From assembly GCA_022712315.1 (NCBI GenBank), contig JALAGS010000027.1:25856-89855 (forward strand): 64,000 bases of DNA, in the 5' to 3' direction. Below are positions 45,836 to 55,182 of the stretch, one piece after another. Source of the stretch: Sphingobacterium sp. (GTDB lineage: Bacteria; Bacteroidota; Bacteroidia; Sphingobacteriales; Sphingobacteriaceae). Below the pieces are notes generated by a model. It had not been told where the DNA came from. It did not search any database and saw nothing but the letters and a program-made list of their open reading frames with translations. The translations under genes were made by a program, and so were the position numbers. Numbering within the stretch: position 1 is the stretch's first letter; each line of letters starts with the position of its first letter.

Positions 45836-47235
45836 TAAAATTCAAAATATTCTTTTGCGTTATTATAGCTGATATCTTGTATGATTTTCCCTACCCATTG
45901 GATATCATTTGGTATTTCCCCGTTCTCGATGTCTTCTCCAAAGATGTTACACACTAATCTTCGGAAATATTCATGTCTTGGGAAAGAAAGGAAGCTTCTA
46001 GAATCTGTCAACATACCAACGAGACGGCTCAATAGGCCCATATTCGAAAGCGTATTGATCTGCTTTGTCATACCATCTTTTTGGTCTAGAAACCACCAAG
46101 CCGAGCCAAATTGAATTTTTCCCTTAATTGAACCATCATTGAAATTCCCGATCATAGTTGCGATAAGTTCATTGTCGGCAGGATTGAGATTATACAAGAT
46201 GGTCTTGGTTAGCTTATCTTGATCGTCTAATTTATTCAAAAATTTTGACAATGCACGTGCTTGGCTAAAATCTCCGATCGAATCCCAGCCTGTATCTGGT
46301 CCGATCAAACGATGCATACGGGCATTGTTGTTGCGCAATGCTCCTAAGTGATATTGTTGAACCCAGCCTTTTTCATGATCCCACTCTGCGAAATAAATCA
46401 GCATGGCGGATTTGAATTTTAGATTTTCGGCGGGGGAGATTTCCTTTTTTGTTCTAATCTTGTCAAAGATTGCTACGATTTCCTGTTCAGTATAATTTTC
46501 TGCATAGATTTGTTCCAATCCGTGATCCGATACTTTGCATCCGTTGGCAGCAAAGAAATCATGTCTTCCTTTCAACGCATTTAAGTACTCTCCGAGGCTA
46601 TTGATCTGCATGTCGCTGACCGATTCCAGTTTATCGATATATTGATTCAATGCAATGATATCATCCGAATTCATCGCTTTATCTGGACGAAATGCGGGAA
46701 GCATCTTGAACGATTCTTGTTCTTTTGCAAATTGTTGATGAAATTCGAGGCTGTCAATGGGATCGTCAGTGGTACAGACAACTTCAACGTTCATCATCTT
46801 AAGCAGGCCACGTACGGAATAGTTGTCCTGACTTAATTTGGAAGCCGTATCAGCATATATTTTAGAAGCTGTTTTTGGAGAAAGTAGATCGGTGATTCCA
46901 AAATAGCGTTGTAACTCTAGGTGTGTCCAATGATAAAGTGGATTGCGCAGGGTATAAGGGACAGTTTCTGCCCATTTAGCAAATTTTTCCTCATCTGACG
47001 CATCGCCAGTAATAAAACGCTCATTGATGCCATTGGCCCGCATGGCCCGCCATTTGTAATGATCGCCATTTAACCAAACTTGGCTGATATTTTCAAATTT
47101 AACATCATTTGCGATCTGCTCCGGAATCAGGTGATTATGGTAATCAATGATAGGCAGATGTTTTGAATAACTGTGATACAGCTCGATAGCTGTGTTGGTG
47201 TTTAATAAAAAATTGTCGTCTAAAAAAGTTTTCAT
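45835..47235 (-). CDS. uxaC: Glucuronate isomerase (uronate isomerase)
   Basis: 466 residues, matching UxaC length. The metal-binding motif DYHNHLIPE lies near the N-terminus, and GPDTGWDSIGDF and LSRLVGMLTDSRSFLSFPRHEYFRR (core TDSRSFLSFPRHEYFR) lie in the C-terminal half. It interconverts galacturonate and tagaturonate, or glucuronate and fructuronate, in the cytoplasm. In this pectin operon the galacturonate reaction is expected. It follows uxaA by 13 nt and overlaps kdgK by 1 nt. Confidence 0.96.
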   Translation of the reverse strand: MKTFLDDNFLLNTNTAIELYHSYSKHLPIIDYHNHLIPEQIANDVKFENISQVWLNGDHYKWRAMRANGINERFITGDASDEEKFAKWAETVPYTLRNPLYHWTHLELQRYFGITDLLSPKTASKIYADTASKLSQDNYSVRGLLKMMNVEVVCTTDDPIDSLEFHQQFAKEQESFKMLPAFRPDKAMNSDDIIALNQYIDKLESVSDMQINSLGEYLNALKGRHDFFAANGCKVSDHGLEQIYAENYTEQEIVAIFDKIRTKKEISPAENLKFKSAMLIYFAEWDHEKGWVQQYHLGALRNNNARMHRLIGPDTGWDSIGDFSQARALSKFLNKLDDQDKLTKTILYNLNPADNELIATMIGNFNDGSIKGKIQFGSAWWFLDQKDGMTKQINTLSNMGLLSRLVGMLTDSRSFLSFPRHEYFRRLVCNIFGEDIENGEIPNDIQWVGKIIQDISYNNAKEYFEF

Positions 47236-47248
47236 ACTATTTGCTGAT

Positions 47249-48895
47249 TTATAAGCTTACACCTCTTTTCCAAGGTATAAAGTCATCCTGATTTAATAAA
47301 ACAGCTTTAGGGGTTACTTCCCCGCTGGCTGCTTTGATACAATATTCTAAAATGTCTTCTCCCATGGCTTGGATTGATTTCTCACCGTCTATAATCGCGC
47401 CGGTATTGATATCGATAATGTCAGCCATTTTGGTGGCTAGGGCATTGTTCGTTGATACTTTGATCACTGGGCATATCGGGTTACCTGTAGGGGTACCTAA
47501 ACCCGTTGTGAACAAGATAAGTGTTGCGCCTGCGGCAGCTTTCCCTGTGGTTGCTTCCACATCATTTCCTGGGGTGCACACGAGGTTAAGACCCGGCTTT
47601 GTCGCTTCTTCTGTATAGTCCAAAACATCGACAACGGGAGAGGTACCTCCTTTCTTTGCTGCACCGTTACTTTTTATCGCATCAGTAATAAGTCCATCAC
47701 GAATATTCCCTGGAGATGGATTCATATAAAATCCAGAACCGACAGCTTCGGCGGCATTGCTATAGGCCGTCATCAGGTCGATAAATTTATGAGCAGCTTT
47801 AGGATCAATCGTGCGGTCTATTAAGTTTTGCTCAGCACCACATAATTCTGGAAATTCAGCCAACAGCACTTTTCCGCCAAGAGCAACCAAAAGGTCGGCA
47901 GTATAACCAACTGCAGGATTCGCAGAGATCCCACTGAATCCATCACTTCCGCCGCATTTTACACCCAAGGTTAATTTGCTCAATGGTACGGGTTGCCTCC
48001 CTAGTTTATTAATTTCTGTCAGCCCAATAAAAGTTTGTAGTATTGCCTCTTTCAGCAGTTGCTCTTCACTTTTTGATTGTTGCTGTTCAAATAAGTACAA
48101 TGGTTTGTCAAAGTCCGGATTACGAAGCTTAATATCGTTGACGAGGTCGTTCAGTTGAAGATTTTGGCAGCCCAAACTCAATACTGTGATACCTGCGACA
48201 TTCGGATGGTCGGCGTAGGCGGCAAGTAACTTACTCAAGATGGCTGCATCTTGTCGGATTCCGCCACAACCACCCTGATGGTTTAAAAATTTGATCCCAT
48301 CTACGTTTTTGAATACGCGATCCGATTGCTCGGTAATTGTGTTTAGCTGCTCGAGTGAGGATAGGTCTAGTGTTTCACCCTTTTCATAGGCTTTTAACAG
48401 CTGATGGGTGAAGTTCTTGTATTTTCCAGTGACTGAATAACCTAGCTCGTTGTACAGTGCTTCTTTAATGACATCAAGATTTCGGTTTTCGCAGAAAACG
48501 GTTGGGATAAATAACCAGTAATTCGCAGTTCCAACACGTCCGTCTGAACGTAGGTAACCGTTGAAAGTTCGACCTTCAAATTTCGAAACATCAGGCTTCT
48601 CCCAGTGATAATGTGAGGGCCTAAAATGATATGGCTCTGCAGCATGTTTGGTATTCTCGGTATTCATGATGCTTCCCTGAGGAATATCAAATTGAGCTTT
48701 ACCTACAAGTACGCCGTACATATGTATTTCGTCACCAAAGTGCATGTCTTGCATAAAAAATTTATGCTTGGCCGGAATATCCTCCTGTAGGATATAATGG
48801 GTGCCCTCAAATGAAATTGCGTCACCTTTCTTGAGATCTTGCAAAGCGACTAATACATTGTCTTTGGGATGTATTTTTAATACGTTATTTTTCAT
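47249..48895 (-). CDS. uxaA: Altronate dehydratase
   Basis: 548 residues from the ATG at 48895 (MKNNVLKIHPKDNV); an ATG three codons upstream (48904) is 3 nt from the uxaB stop and equally usable. The N-terminal SAF domain (~1-95) is followed by the UxaA C-terminal domain with NHQGGCGGIRQDA, LGCQNLQLNDL and KCGGSDGFSGISANP, whose Cys residues are linked to iron binding. It dehydrates D-altronate to 2-keto-3-deoxygluconate. Operon position between uxaB and uxaC fits the pathway. Confidence 0.95.
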   Translation of the reverse strand: MKNNVLKIHPKDNVLVALQDLKKGDAISFEGTHYILQEDIPAKHKFFMQDMHFGDEIHMYGVLVGKAQFDIPQGSIMNTENTKHAAEPYHFRPSHYHWEKPDVSKFEGRTFNGYLRSDGRVGTANYWLFIPTVFCENRNLDVIKEALYNELGYSVTGKYKNFTHQLLKAYEKGETLDLSSLEQLNTITEQSDRVFKNVDGIKFLNHQGGCGGIRQDAAILSKLLAAYADHPNVAGITVLSLGCQNLQLNDLVNDIKLRNPDFDKPLYLFEQQQSKSEEQLLKEAILQTFIGLTEINKLGRQPVPLSKLTLGVKCGGSDGFSGISANPAVGYTADLLVALGGKVLLAEFPELCGAEQNLIDRTIDPKAAHKFIDLMTAYSNAAEAVGSGFYMNPSPGNIRDGLITDAIKSNGAAKKGGTSPVVDVLDYTEEATKPGLNLVCTPGNDVEATTGKAAAGATLILFTTGLGTPTGNPICPVIKVSTNNALATKMADIIDINTGAIIDGEKSIQAMGEDILEYCIKAASGEVTPKAVLLNQDDFIPWKRGVSL

Positions 48896-48907
48896 CTGTA
48901 GCATTAT

Positions 48908-50425
48908 TTAGACCTTTTTATTGTCGGGGATTGATGAAATTTCGAGAGCCTTTAACGCCCCCTCTTCAATGATCTGTTGTAATTTCTGATTCACTGTTTC
49001 TTCAAAATGAGGGAACTCCGTTAAATTGATTCCCCATAAATCTGTATCTGAAAGCACGGTATGGACAAGTTTATCTGGATTGATCCATGCGGCATATAAT
49101 TTTGGTGCCGATTCGTCCTGCAGTAGGATCGTTCGTCCATTGATCAATTGCTCATACTGATTACCGTTCAATGTGGATTTTAATAGATATAGATAAGCCG
49201 CAAATCCAAGTGCGAACAGTTGTGGAGCTTCTTGCTGTGTTGTATACCACTTTCCTAACAGCGGAATATTGCGCATTGCCATTTTTGAGCTGTAATTTAA
49301 AGCGATGGATTCCCATTTATGTTCAAGATACGGGTTGGCAAAGCGGTCTATTACTTTGGAAGAGAAATCGTTGATATCTGCGGCTGAAATACTGTCGCTT
49401 AAAATTGCGGGACCAATTTCATCTTGCATTAAAAGACGTATAAACTGATTGAATGCTGCATTTTGCATAGCCTCCTTTACTGTTTCGAAGCCGGCAAGAA
49501 GGGCAAGGGCACAACTTATGGTATGGGTTCCATTGAGGAGTCTTAGTTTGATTTCCTTGTATTTTTCAATTGAAGGAACTAACAAGACATTCGGATCTGC
49601 TAATGCAAAAGAAAGGCGTTGTTTCACTCGGTCAGAAGAGGTTTCAATGGCCCACAGTCGAAAGGGTTCGGCCATAATCATTAATTGATCTTCGTAGCCA
49701 AGTAAGGCGCAGGTTTTCGTGTATTCTGTTAGAGGTAATGCTCCAGGCACAATACGATCGACTAAAGTGTTGCAAAAGTCATTGGCATTGTCAAGCCAGT
49801 CCATAAACTCTTCTGGGAGTTTATTCAGCTTAGCCAAGGCGGTGACGATTGATTTCAATTTAGTTCCATTGTCGGTAATCAATTCGGCTGGGACGACTGT
49901 TACGCCCTTGTTTTCGTCCGCATCGAAGTAGACAAATCTCCGATAGAGAATAGCTAAAAGTTTACCTGGAAAAGAAGCCGGTGGCGCGTCATTGATATTG
50001 TCTTCACTCATAACAATACCGACTTCTGTAGTGTTGGAAAAGATAATTTCAAGATCTGGATTTTCGGCACTTTTTAATATTTCTGACCAATGCTTGTTGG
50101 CCGCCAATACACGAGAAATCGAATTATTGATTTCGTAGTGTGAAACCTCTTGACCGTCTTCAATACCTTTAATAGATAATGTATATAGATTGTCCTGTTG
50201 TTCGAAAGCATCAGCACCGGCTGAGCTTGTAGACTTTACAACAAGGATTCTACCACAAAACAATTTTTTTTGATTTGCTTTATGGACAAAATAATCCGGG
50301 AGCCCTCGGAGTAACACACCGGTACCAAATTGAAGAATCTTTTCCGGATAAAGGAAAGAGGATTCTGTCGGTTTGCTGATTTGATCAGAATTGATTGTAT
50401 GTATAGTATGTTGTGTTAGTAACAT
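48908..50425 (-). CDS. uxaB: Tagaturonate reductase
   Basis: 505 residues of the mannitol dehydrogenase/UxaB family. The nucleotide-binding N-terminus LQFGTGVLLRGLPDYF and the central motif LITDNGTKLKSIV match tagaturonate reductases, which reduce tagaturonate to altronate with NADH. LRLLNGTHTISC is the conserved C-terminal-domain helix, with the catalytic Lys/Asn region nearby. It lies 12 nt after the PL10 lyase gene, joining polymer breakdown and cytosolic catabolism in one message. Confidence 0.93.
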   Translation of the reverse strand: MLLTQHTIHTINSDQISKPTESSFLYPEKILQFGTGVLLRGLPDYFVHKANQKKLFCGRILVVKSTSSAGADAFEQQDNLYTLSIKGIEDGQEVSHYEINNSISRVLAANKHWSEILKSAENPDLEIIFSNTTEVGIVMSEDNINDAPPASFPGKLLAILYRRFVYFDADENKGVTVVPAELITDNGTKLKSIVTALAKLNKLPEEFMDWLDNANDFCNTLVDRIVPGALPLTEYTKTCALLGYEDQLMIMAEPFRLWAIETSSDRVKQRLSFALADPNVLLVPSIEKYKEIKLRLLNGTHTISCALALLAGFETVKEAMQNAAFNQFIRLLMQDEIGPAILSDSISAADINDFSSKVIDRFANPYLEHKWESIALNYSSKMAMRNIPLLGKWYTTQQEAPQLFALGFAAYLYLLKSTLNGNQYEQLINGRTILLQDESAPKLYAAWINPDKLVHTVLSDTDLWGINLTEFPHFEETVNQKLQQIIEEGALKALEISSIPDNKKV

Positions 50426-50437
50426 CTGCTCGTTTTA

Positions 50438-51475
50438 TTATTGAATTTTATATTGTTTTTTCCACTTTGGATAGTCCTTTTGGATCAGTTTTTCTGGCCA
50501 GTTGCCGAACCAGGCATAGCCATTTCTGCGCTCCTCAGAGACCTCTTCAAAGTTGTATTTGATTGTATTGTCTCGGTCTCCAAACAACGGACGGTTGTCC
50601 TCGAGATGATAGAAGCGGGCCCAGATCGTGGAAGTAGAATCCGCGACAAGCTGCCGTTTATATTTTCCAGTCAGCCCATCTTGTATACGATCGAAGCGGT
50701 AACCTTCAATATCATGCTGCTCAAACCAATGTATTGCATGTTCGATGGCTTGCTTAATTTCAGCCGTTGCAGGCTGCAGCATGAGAAAGCGAACGATGGC
50801 AACCGATTCACTTGTGCTTAATGAAGCGGGTTCAAATTTTCTTGCCTGGGCAGGTTTTAAAGTTTTCTGATCGTATTGCGCAGCCCAAATACTCCTTTTC
50901 CCGTCTTGGATGACTTGTGTTTTCAGTATACAGGCGATGCCTTTTTCTACTGCTGTTTGCGCTTTTGACACAAATATGGGATTGATAGACTCAAAACCCT
51001 CTTGCTTATTGGCGACTTTGTAAAGCACCAGTAATGCATTGATCATCGCATCATCGTTGTAGGTTATCTCAGCTCTATAAAGTAACTTATTGGGGTAGTA
51101 TTGTGGAAATCCACCATTCTCATATTGAGCCGATAAAATATAGGCAATACCTTTTTCTGCAGCAGCCAGATAAGCCCGATTTTGAGTGTCCTTAAAAGCC
51201 TTTATCAATCCAGTTATTTCCCGGGTTGTCGCACCGTTGTCGAGCGTGGCATGATCAATAGCTGTTTTCTTGATTTTCTGCAATAGCTCTTTTGTTAACG
51301 GAAGTCGGTAATCTACGACACTTTTGTCGGCCAACTGTTTAGGCCATGCTCCATTTGATAACTGATACTGAAGCATCTTTTCGGCCAATGAGTCTTTGGT
51401 GAATACGGTCTGTCCAGCACAATAATTATGAAACACTGAAACCGCGATGAAACTTAGAATAATTATTTTTCTCAT
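50438..51475 (-). CDS. Pectate lyase, polysaccharide lyase family 10
   Basis: 345 residues with a signal peptide (about 1-21, ending CAGQ). PL10 hallmarks are visible: LSNGAWPKQL, ENGGFPQYYPNKLLYRAEITYNDDAMINAL (core GGFPQYYP and TYNDDAM) and a C-terminal RFYHLEDNRPLFGDRDN with GYAWFGNWPEKL. The family is an alpha/alpha toroid that cleaves polygalacturonate by calcium-dependent beta-elimination, giving unsaturated oligomers that the GH105 enzyme upstream can finish. It lies 5 nt after the GH105 gene and 12 nt before uxaB. Confidence 0.92.
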   Translation of the reverse strand: MRKIIILSFIAVSVFHNYCAGQTVFTKDSLAEKMLQYQLSNGAWPKQLADKSVVDYRLPLTKELLQKIKKTAIDHATLDNGATTREITGLIKAFKDTQNRAYLAAAEKGIAYILSAQYENGGFPQYYPNKLLYRAEITYNDDAMINALLVLYKVANKQEGFESINPIFVSKAQTAVEKGIACILKTQVIQDGKRSIWAAQYDQKTLKPAQARKFEPASLSTSESVAIVRFLMLQPATAEIKQAIEHAIHWFEQHDIEGYRFDRIQDGLTGKYKRQLVADSTSTIWARFYHLEDNRPLFGDRDNTIKYNFEEVSEERRNGYAWFGNWPEKLIQKDYPKWKKQYKIQ

Positions 51476-51480
51476 GGTTT

Positions 51481-53397
51481 CTAGTTGTTGATCTGTTTGA
51501 ATAACCAGTGCACTAAATCATTCGCCGCGGTAAAGTTTTCGTATTCCTTAGGTAGCTTTCTTCCATCGGTATACTCATTATATAACCAGGGATCTCCAAT
51601 AGCAAACACGGTACCTTTTCCATATTTTGCCGTAGCAATGAGGATATCTCCATGATCTTGAATCAATGTTTGGGCCGGAGCCTTTACCTGTAATGTTGAA
51701 ATTTCCTTGATATATATTTGGGATGTATTTGGAAATACTGCATTACCCTTTGGGATAGCAATTGCTCCCGTGTGAAAGTCATTTCCTTTCACACGATTGC
51801 GGCTATCCTCATTGAATGTGATGCCAAATTTTTGTGCGAGGGTATTGAATTTGGTGATTTCACAGTTACCGCTGTCATTTAAAAAAAGAACGAGTACCCC
51901 TCCCTGTTTAACCCATTGGGCAATCTGCTGGGCGTCAGTTTCATTCATAAAATGTGGGCTTTCGGTTTCTTTCTCTGTATCGGGGTCTACGACGATGTAG
52001 ACATTGGATTTTGAGAGATTCTGTAATGTAGGTGCTGTTCTTAATGTGGTTAATTGCCCCCCATTTTTCTCAAATACTCGGCCTAATAGTGAAAATCCAT
52101 TATTGTCGTCACCATCCCAAAGGTAATGATAGGGTTTAAGCTGACCTGACGCTGTCTTTTTATATTCATTGTTGAAATAGTTGTCCAATGTGACAGTGCG
52201 TCTTTTTTTGCCTTTTTGTTCCTGAGCAAACTCAACTTCCGACGCGGCCAAGATAAACGCTCCCACACCCTTAGGATCATTGGTAATCACGGGCTCACTC
52301 ATATAATATGCAAAACTGCCGTCACGGTATTTTTTTCCACCTAAGCCCGATACTTGAACAGTCTTGTTGAGATTAACACGGTTTTCTCCAGCAGGGGTGA
52401 TGAATTCCTTTACAAGCCCTTGGTAGCCCCGATCCAGATTTCTCTGATAGGAAGCTGGGATATAACCTTTGCGTAACGATTTTGCTAATGCAAATACAAA
52501 CATACTTGAGGCTGAAGACTCCAAATAATTCCCTTTTCTAGTTCCCAGATCCACAATATCATACCAAACTCCAGTTTTGGGGTCTTGATACTTGACAACG
52601 GCTGATAAGGTTCTGTTTAAGATTGCAATGAGTTCTTGTCTACGTGGATGCTCTTCCGGGAAATAATCCAATACATCGACAAGCGCCATGACATACCAGC
52701 CCATACCACGAGCCCAAAAATGAGATGACCGCCCTGTTTTAGGGTCTGACCAGCGTTCTTTTCTTGACTCGTCCCAACCATGATACAGGAGGCCGGTTTT
52801 TGGATCACGGGCATTTTTTTCCATATAGCTAAACTGATTGGCGATATCGTCAAAAGCGGCAGGAATATCCATTAGGCTAGCATATTCTGCATAGAAAGGC
52901 TGCCCCATGTACAAGCCGTCTAGCCACATTTGGTAAGGATAAATTTTCTTGTGCCAAAATCCACCTTCATGTGTACGAGGGTGTTTTTGGAGTTGTGCAT
53001 ATAATCGGTGGCAGGCTTTTAGATATTTTTCTTTGCCGGTCACCTTGTAAAGCGTTAATAGTGCCGTGCCATTTTTGATATTGTCGATATTGAAATCGTA
53101 TACATCATAGTTCTTGATCGAATCAGGAATGCTAAGATAAGCATCCATCCGTGATTGCATATAGTTAAAATAATCAGCATCTGCTGTATTTCGCCATACA
53201 TCTGTCAGGCCTTCAAAAATAACTCCCATGTCATAAGACCATTTTGGGAACTTGTCAGTCTTATTAAATAGAGAATCTGGATAAAGTTGTTCAAGTACCG
53301 TGTTGGCCATTTGTTCAGAAAGAGGCTTCTGTTGTCCAAATCCTTCGAATGGAGTAAGTGCTGTAAGGCTTAAAAGAATTAAAAATAACTTTCTCAT
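51481..53397 (-). CDS. Glycoside hydrolase family 105/88 unsaturated (rhamno)galacturonyl hydrolase with C-terminal GATase-like (DUF4350) domain
   Basis: 638 residues with a signal peptide (about 1-20). Residues ~25-400 form the GH88/GH105 alpha6/alpha6 toroid: WSYDMGVIFEGL with a catalytic-region Asp, YPYQMWLDGLYMGQPFYAEYA (core QMWLDGLYMGQPF), and HFWARGMGWYVMALVDVLDYFP (core FWARGMGWYVMAL). The family removes unsaturated uronate ends left by lyases through hydration. Residues ~410-638 are an extra alpha/beta domain (NVYIVVDPDTEKE, WVKQGGVLVLF, GKGTVFAIGDPWL) like DUF4350/GATase-like modules; its role is unknown. The gap to PL10 is 5 nt. Confidence 0.9.
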   Translation of the reverse strand: MRKLFLILLSLTALTPFEGFGQQKPLSEQMANTVLEQLYPDSLFNKTDKFPKWSYDMGVIFEGLTDVWRNTADADYFNYMQSRMDAYLSIPDSIKNYDVYDFNIDNIKNGTALLTLYKVTGKEKYLKACHRLYAQLQKHPRTHEGGFWHKKIYPYQMWLDGLYMGQPFYAEYASLMDIPAAFDDIANQFSYMEKNARDPKTGLLYHGWDESRKERWSDPKTGRSSHFWARGMGWYVMALVDVLDYFPEEHPRRQELIAILNRTLSAVVKYQDPKTGVWYDIVDLGTRKGNYLESSASSMFVFALAKSLRKGYIPASYQRNLDRGYQGLVKEFITPAGENRVNLNKTVQVSGLGGKKYRDGSFAYYMSEPVITNDPKGVGAFILAASEVEFAQEQKGKKRRTVTLDNYFNNEYKKTASGQLKPYHYLWDGDDNNGFSLLGRVFEKNGGQLTTLRTAPTLQNLSKSNVYIVVDPDTEKETESPHFMNETDAQQIAQWVKQGGVLVLFLNDSGNCEITKFNTLAQKFGITFNEDSRNRVKGNDFHTGAIAIPKGNAVFPNTSQIYIKEISTLQVKAPAQTLIQDHGDILIATAKYGKGTVFAIGDPWLYNEYTDGRKLPKEYENFTAANDLVHWLFKQINN

Positions 53398-53404
53398 TAC
53401 GTTC

Positions 53405-55075
53405 CTAATTTTTGATTGTTAAGGATTTGTTTGTAATAGGCCCTATAAATTGACTGACAACTTTGGCTGTTTTCGTATTGGATTTTGATAGCCGAATATC
53501 ACTGCTTTTCTCACCGGCGATTTGAATATACAATTCAGGTGCGTTCAATGCTTGGATATTATCTAGATTGACCGTGTTACTATTGTCTATTGCAATAAGA
53601 GGTGAGCTTTCCTGTGTTTTCAATACAATATTTTTCAAATTAATTTGAGAGGCTTCGATGATCTCTATTCCTTTTTTTGCCTCTAAAGTCGCATTCTCAA
53701 TCCAGATATTTTGAATATGCATTTCGGGGAGGCCACGGAAGAAAATCCCTTTTGAGGCTCCTTTCGCCACAATATTCTTGATATAGAAGTTTTTGAATTG
53801 TGGTGTTTCTTCTGTGACTGGAAGCGTGACTGATTTTACGGCAGGCCTCTTTTCTCCAGCAAGTGGTACCGGGTCTACAGCGGCATAATACATATCGAAT
53901 AGAACCGCTTCGCCCGGAATATCAACCATACTGATATTATTGATAAATATATTTTCAACAAGTCCACCTCGGCCTCTTGTCGTTTTGAAACGAAGTCCAA
54001 TGTCGGTACCAATAAATGAACAATCTTCAACCCATATATTGCGGGCACCACCACTCATCTCACTACCGATGACAAATCCACCATGTGCATGATAAACAAC
54101 ATTATTACGGACAATGACATTCTCTGTTGGCTTGCCACGATCGCGGCCGGCTTTATCCCGTCCTGACTTTATACATATGCCATCGTCGCCTACATCAAAT
54201 GTACAATCTTCTATAAGTACATTCTTACAGGATTCAACATCTACACCATCGCCATTTTGACCATACCAAGGGTTGCGGACAGATACCTTACGTAATGTCA
54301 GGTCCTCACATAATAAGGGATGTATATTCCAGGCTGGAGAGTTTTGAATCGTAACCCCTTCTAGCAAGACTTTCTTACAGTTTGTAAATACCAAAAGATT
54401 GGGTCGTAAAAAATCTTTAACATCTTTAAAGTCTTCGACCGTCGTACCGGGACGGATTACACCTGCTTTCTTTTCTTTTGAGCCTTTAAGGGAGCTCTTT
54501 GAAGGATACCAGACTTCGTTATCAGTGTCTACCGTGCCGCCAGATGCAACAAGGTTGTTCCATTGAGAAGTTGTAAGTTTACTTTTTTTAACCATCCGCC
54601 AGGCATCTCCATTACCGTCGATAATTCCTTCGCCCGTAATTGCAATATTATTTAGGTTCTTACCTGATATGGGATTTTGATTGCGCCATGCCGGTTCGCC
54701 CTCCCAATTTGATTCAACAAGTTTGTATTGATCAAAATCTTTGGTAAACAGCAGGACAGCATCTCGTTTTAGGTGCAAATTTACATTGCTCTGCATTTCA
54801 ATAGGGCCAGTTAGCCAAATTCCTGCAGGAATTAATACCACGCCACCGCCGCGCTCGCTACATGTACGTATGGTTTGGTTAATAGTCGCTGTGTTTAGAA
54901 ATTGACCGTCACCTTTAGCGCCGTAATTACCAATATTTAACGTGTCTTTCTTAAACTTGACTTGTTGTACGATAGGACGAGCGGGCTCTTGTGCCATGCC
55001 CAGCTGCGGTAGCAGGAGAAGCAATCCAAGAGCTGATTTCAATGTATGGGAATAGTGCTTTTTAAACGAATTCAT
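53405..55075 (-). CDS. Polygalacturonase, glycoside hydrolase family 28
   Basis: 556 residues with a signal peptide (ending GMAQE). A right-handed beta-helix follows, beginning NIGNYGAKGDGQ. GH28 catalytic residues are visible: GDGVDV (D276), VGDDGICIKSG (D297, D298), AHGGFVIGSE (H331) and RFKTTRGRGG. It hydrolyses galacturonic-acid linkages in the periplasm or at the cell surface, and GH28 enzymes of this type are often exo-acting. It is the first intact gene of the catabolic operon. The upstream 100 nt contain an A-rich leader and a degenerate copy of the LacI operator. Confidence 0.94.
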   Translation of the reverse strand: MNSFKKHYSHTLKSALGLLLLLPQLGMAQEPARPIVQQVKFKKDTLNIGNYGAKGDGQFLNTATINQTIRTCSERGGGVVLIPAGIWLTGPIEMQSNVNLHLKRDAVLLFTKDFDQYKLVESNWEGEPAWRNQNPISGKNLNNIAITGEGIIDGNGDAWRMVKKSKLTTSQWNNLVASGGTVDTDNEVWYPSKSSLKGSKEKKAGVIRPGTTVEDFKDVKDFLRPNLLVFTNCKKVLLEGVTIQNSPAWNIHPLLCEDLTLRKVSVRNPWYGQNGDGVDVESCKNVLIEDCTFDVGDDGICIKSGRDKAGRDRGKPTENVIVRNNVVYHAHGGFVIGSEMSGGARNIWVEDCSFIGTDIGLRFKTTRGRGGLVENIFINNISMVDIPGEAVLFDMYYAAVDPVPLAGEKRPAVKSVTLPVTEETPQFKNFYIKNIVAKGASKGIFFRGLPEMHIQNIWIENATLEAKKGIEIIEASQINLKNIVLKTQESSPLIAIDNSNTVNLDNIQALNAPELYIQIAGEKSSDIRLSKSNTKTAKVVSQFIGPITNKSLTIKN

Positions 55076-55152
55076 TTTTTACATTTTGGTTTAAAAATGG
55101 TTATTTGTAAAAGCAATTGTACATTCTTTGTCCCTAACTTGGATGAAAAACT

Positions 55153-55182
55153 TATGCAATCGTTACCGGTCATTATTTATCG
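55153..55182. promoter_or_regulatory. Degenerate LacI-type operator before the GH28 gene
   Basis: The left half TATGCAATCGTTACC matches the perfect palindrome at 33199 at 13 of 15 positions and is followed by GG; the right half keeps only 5 of 15. It lies 78 nt upstream of the GH28 start and overlaps the stop codon of the broken pectin methylesterase gene. Confidence 0.55.
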
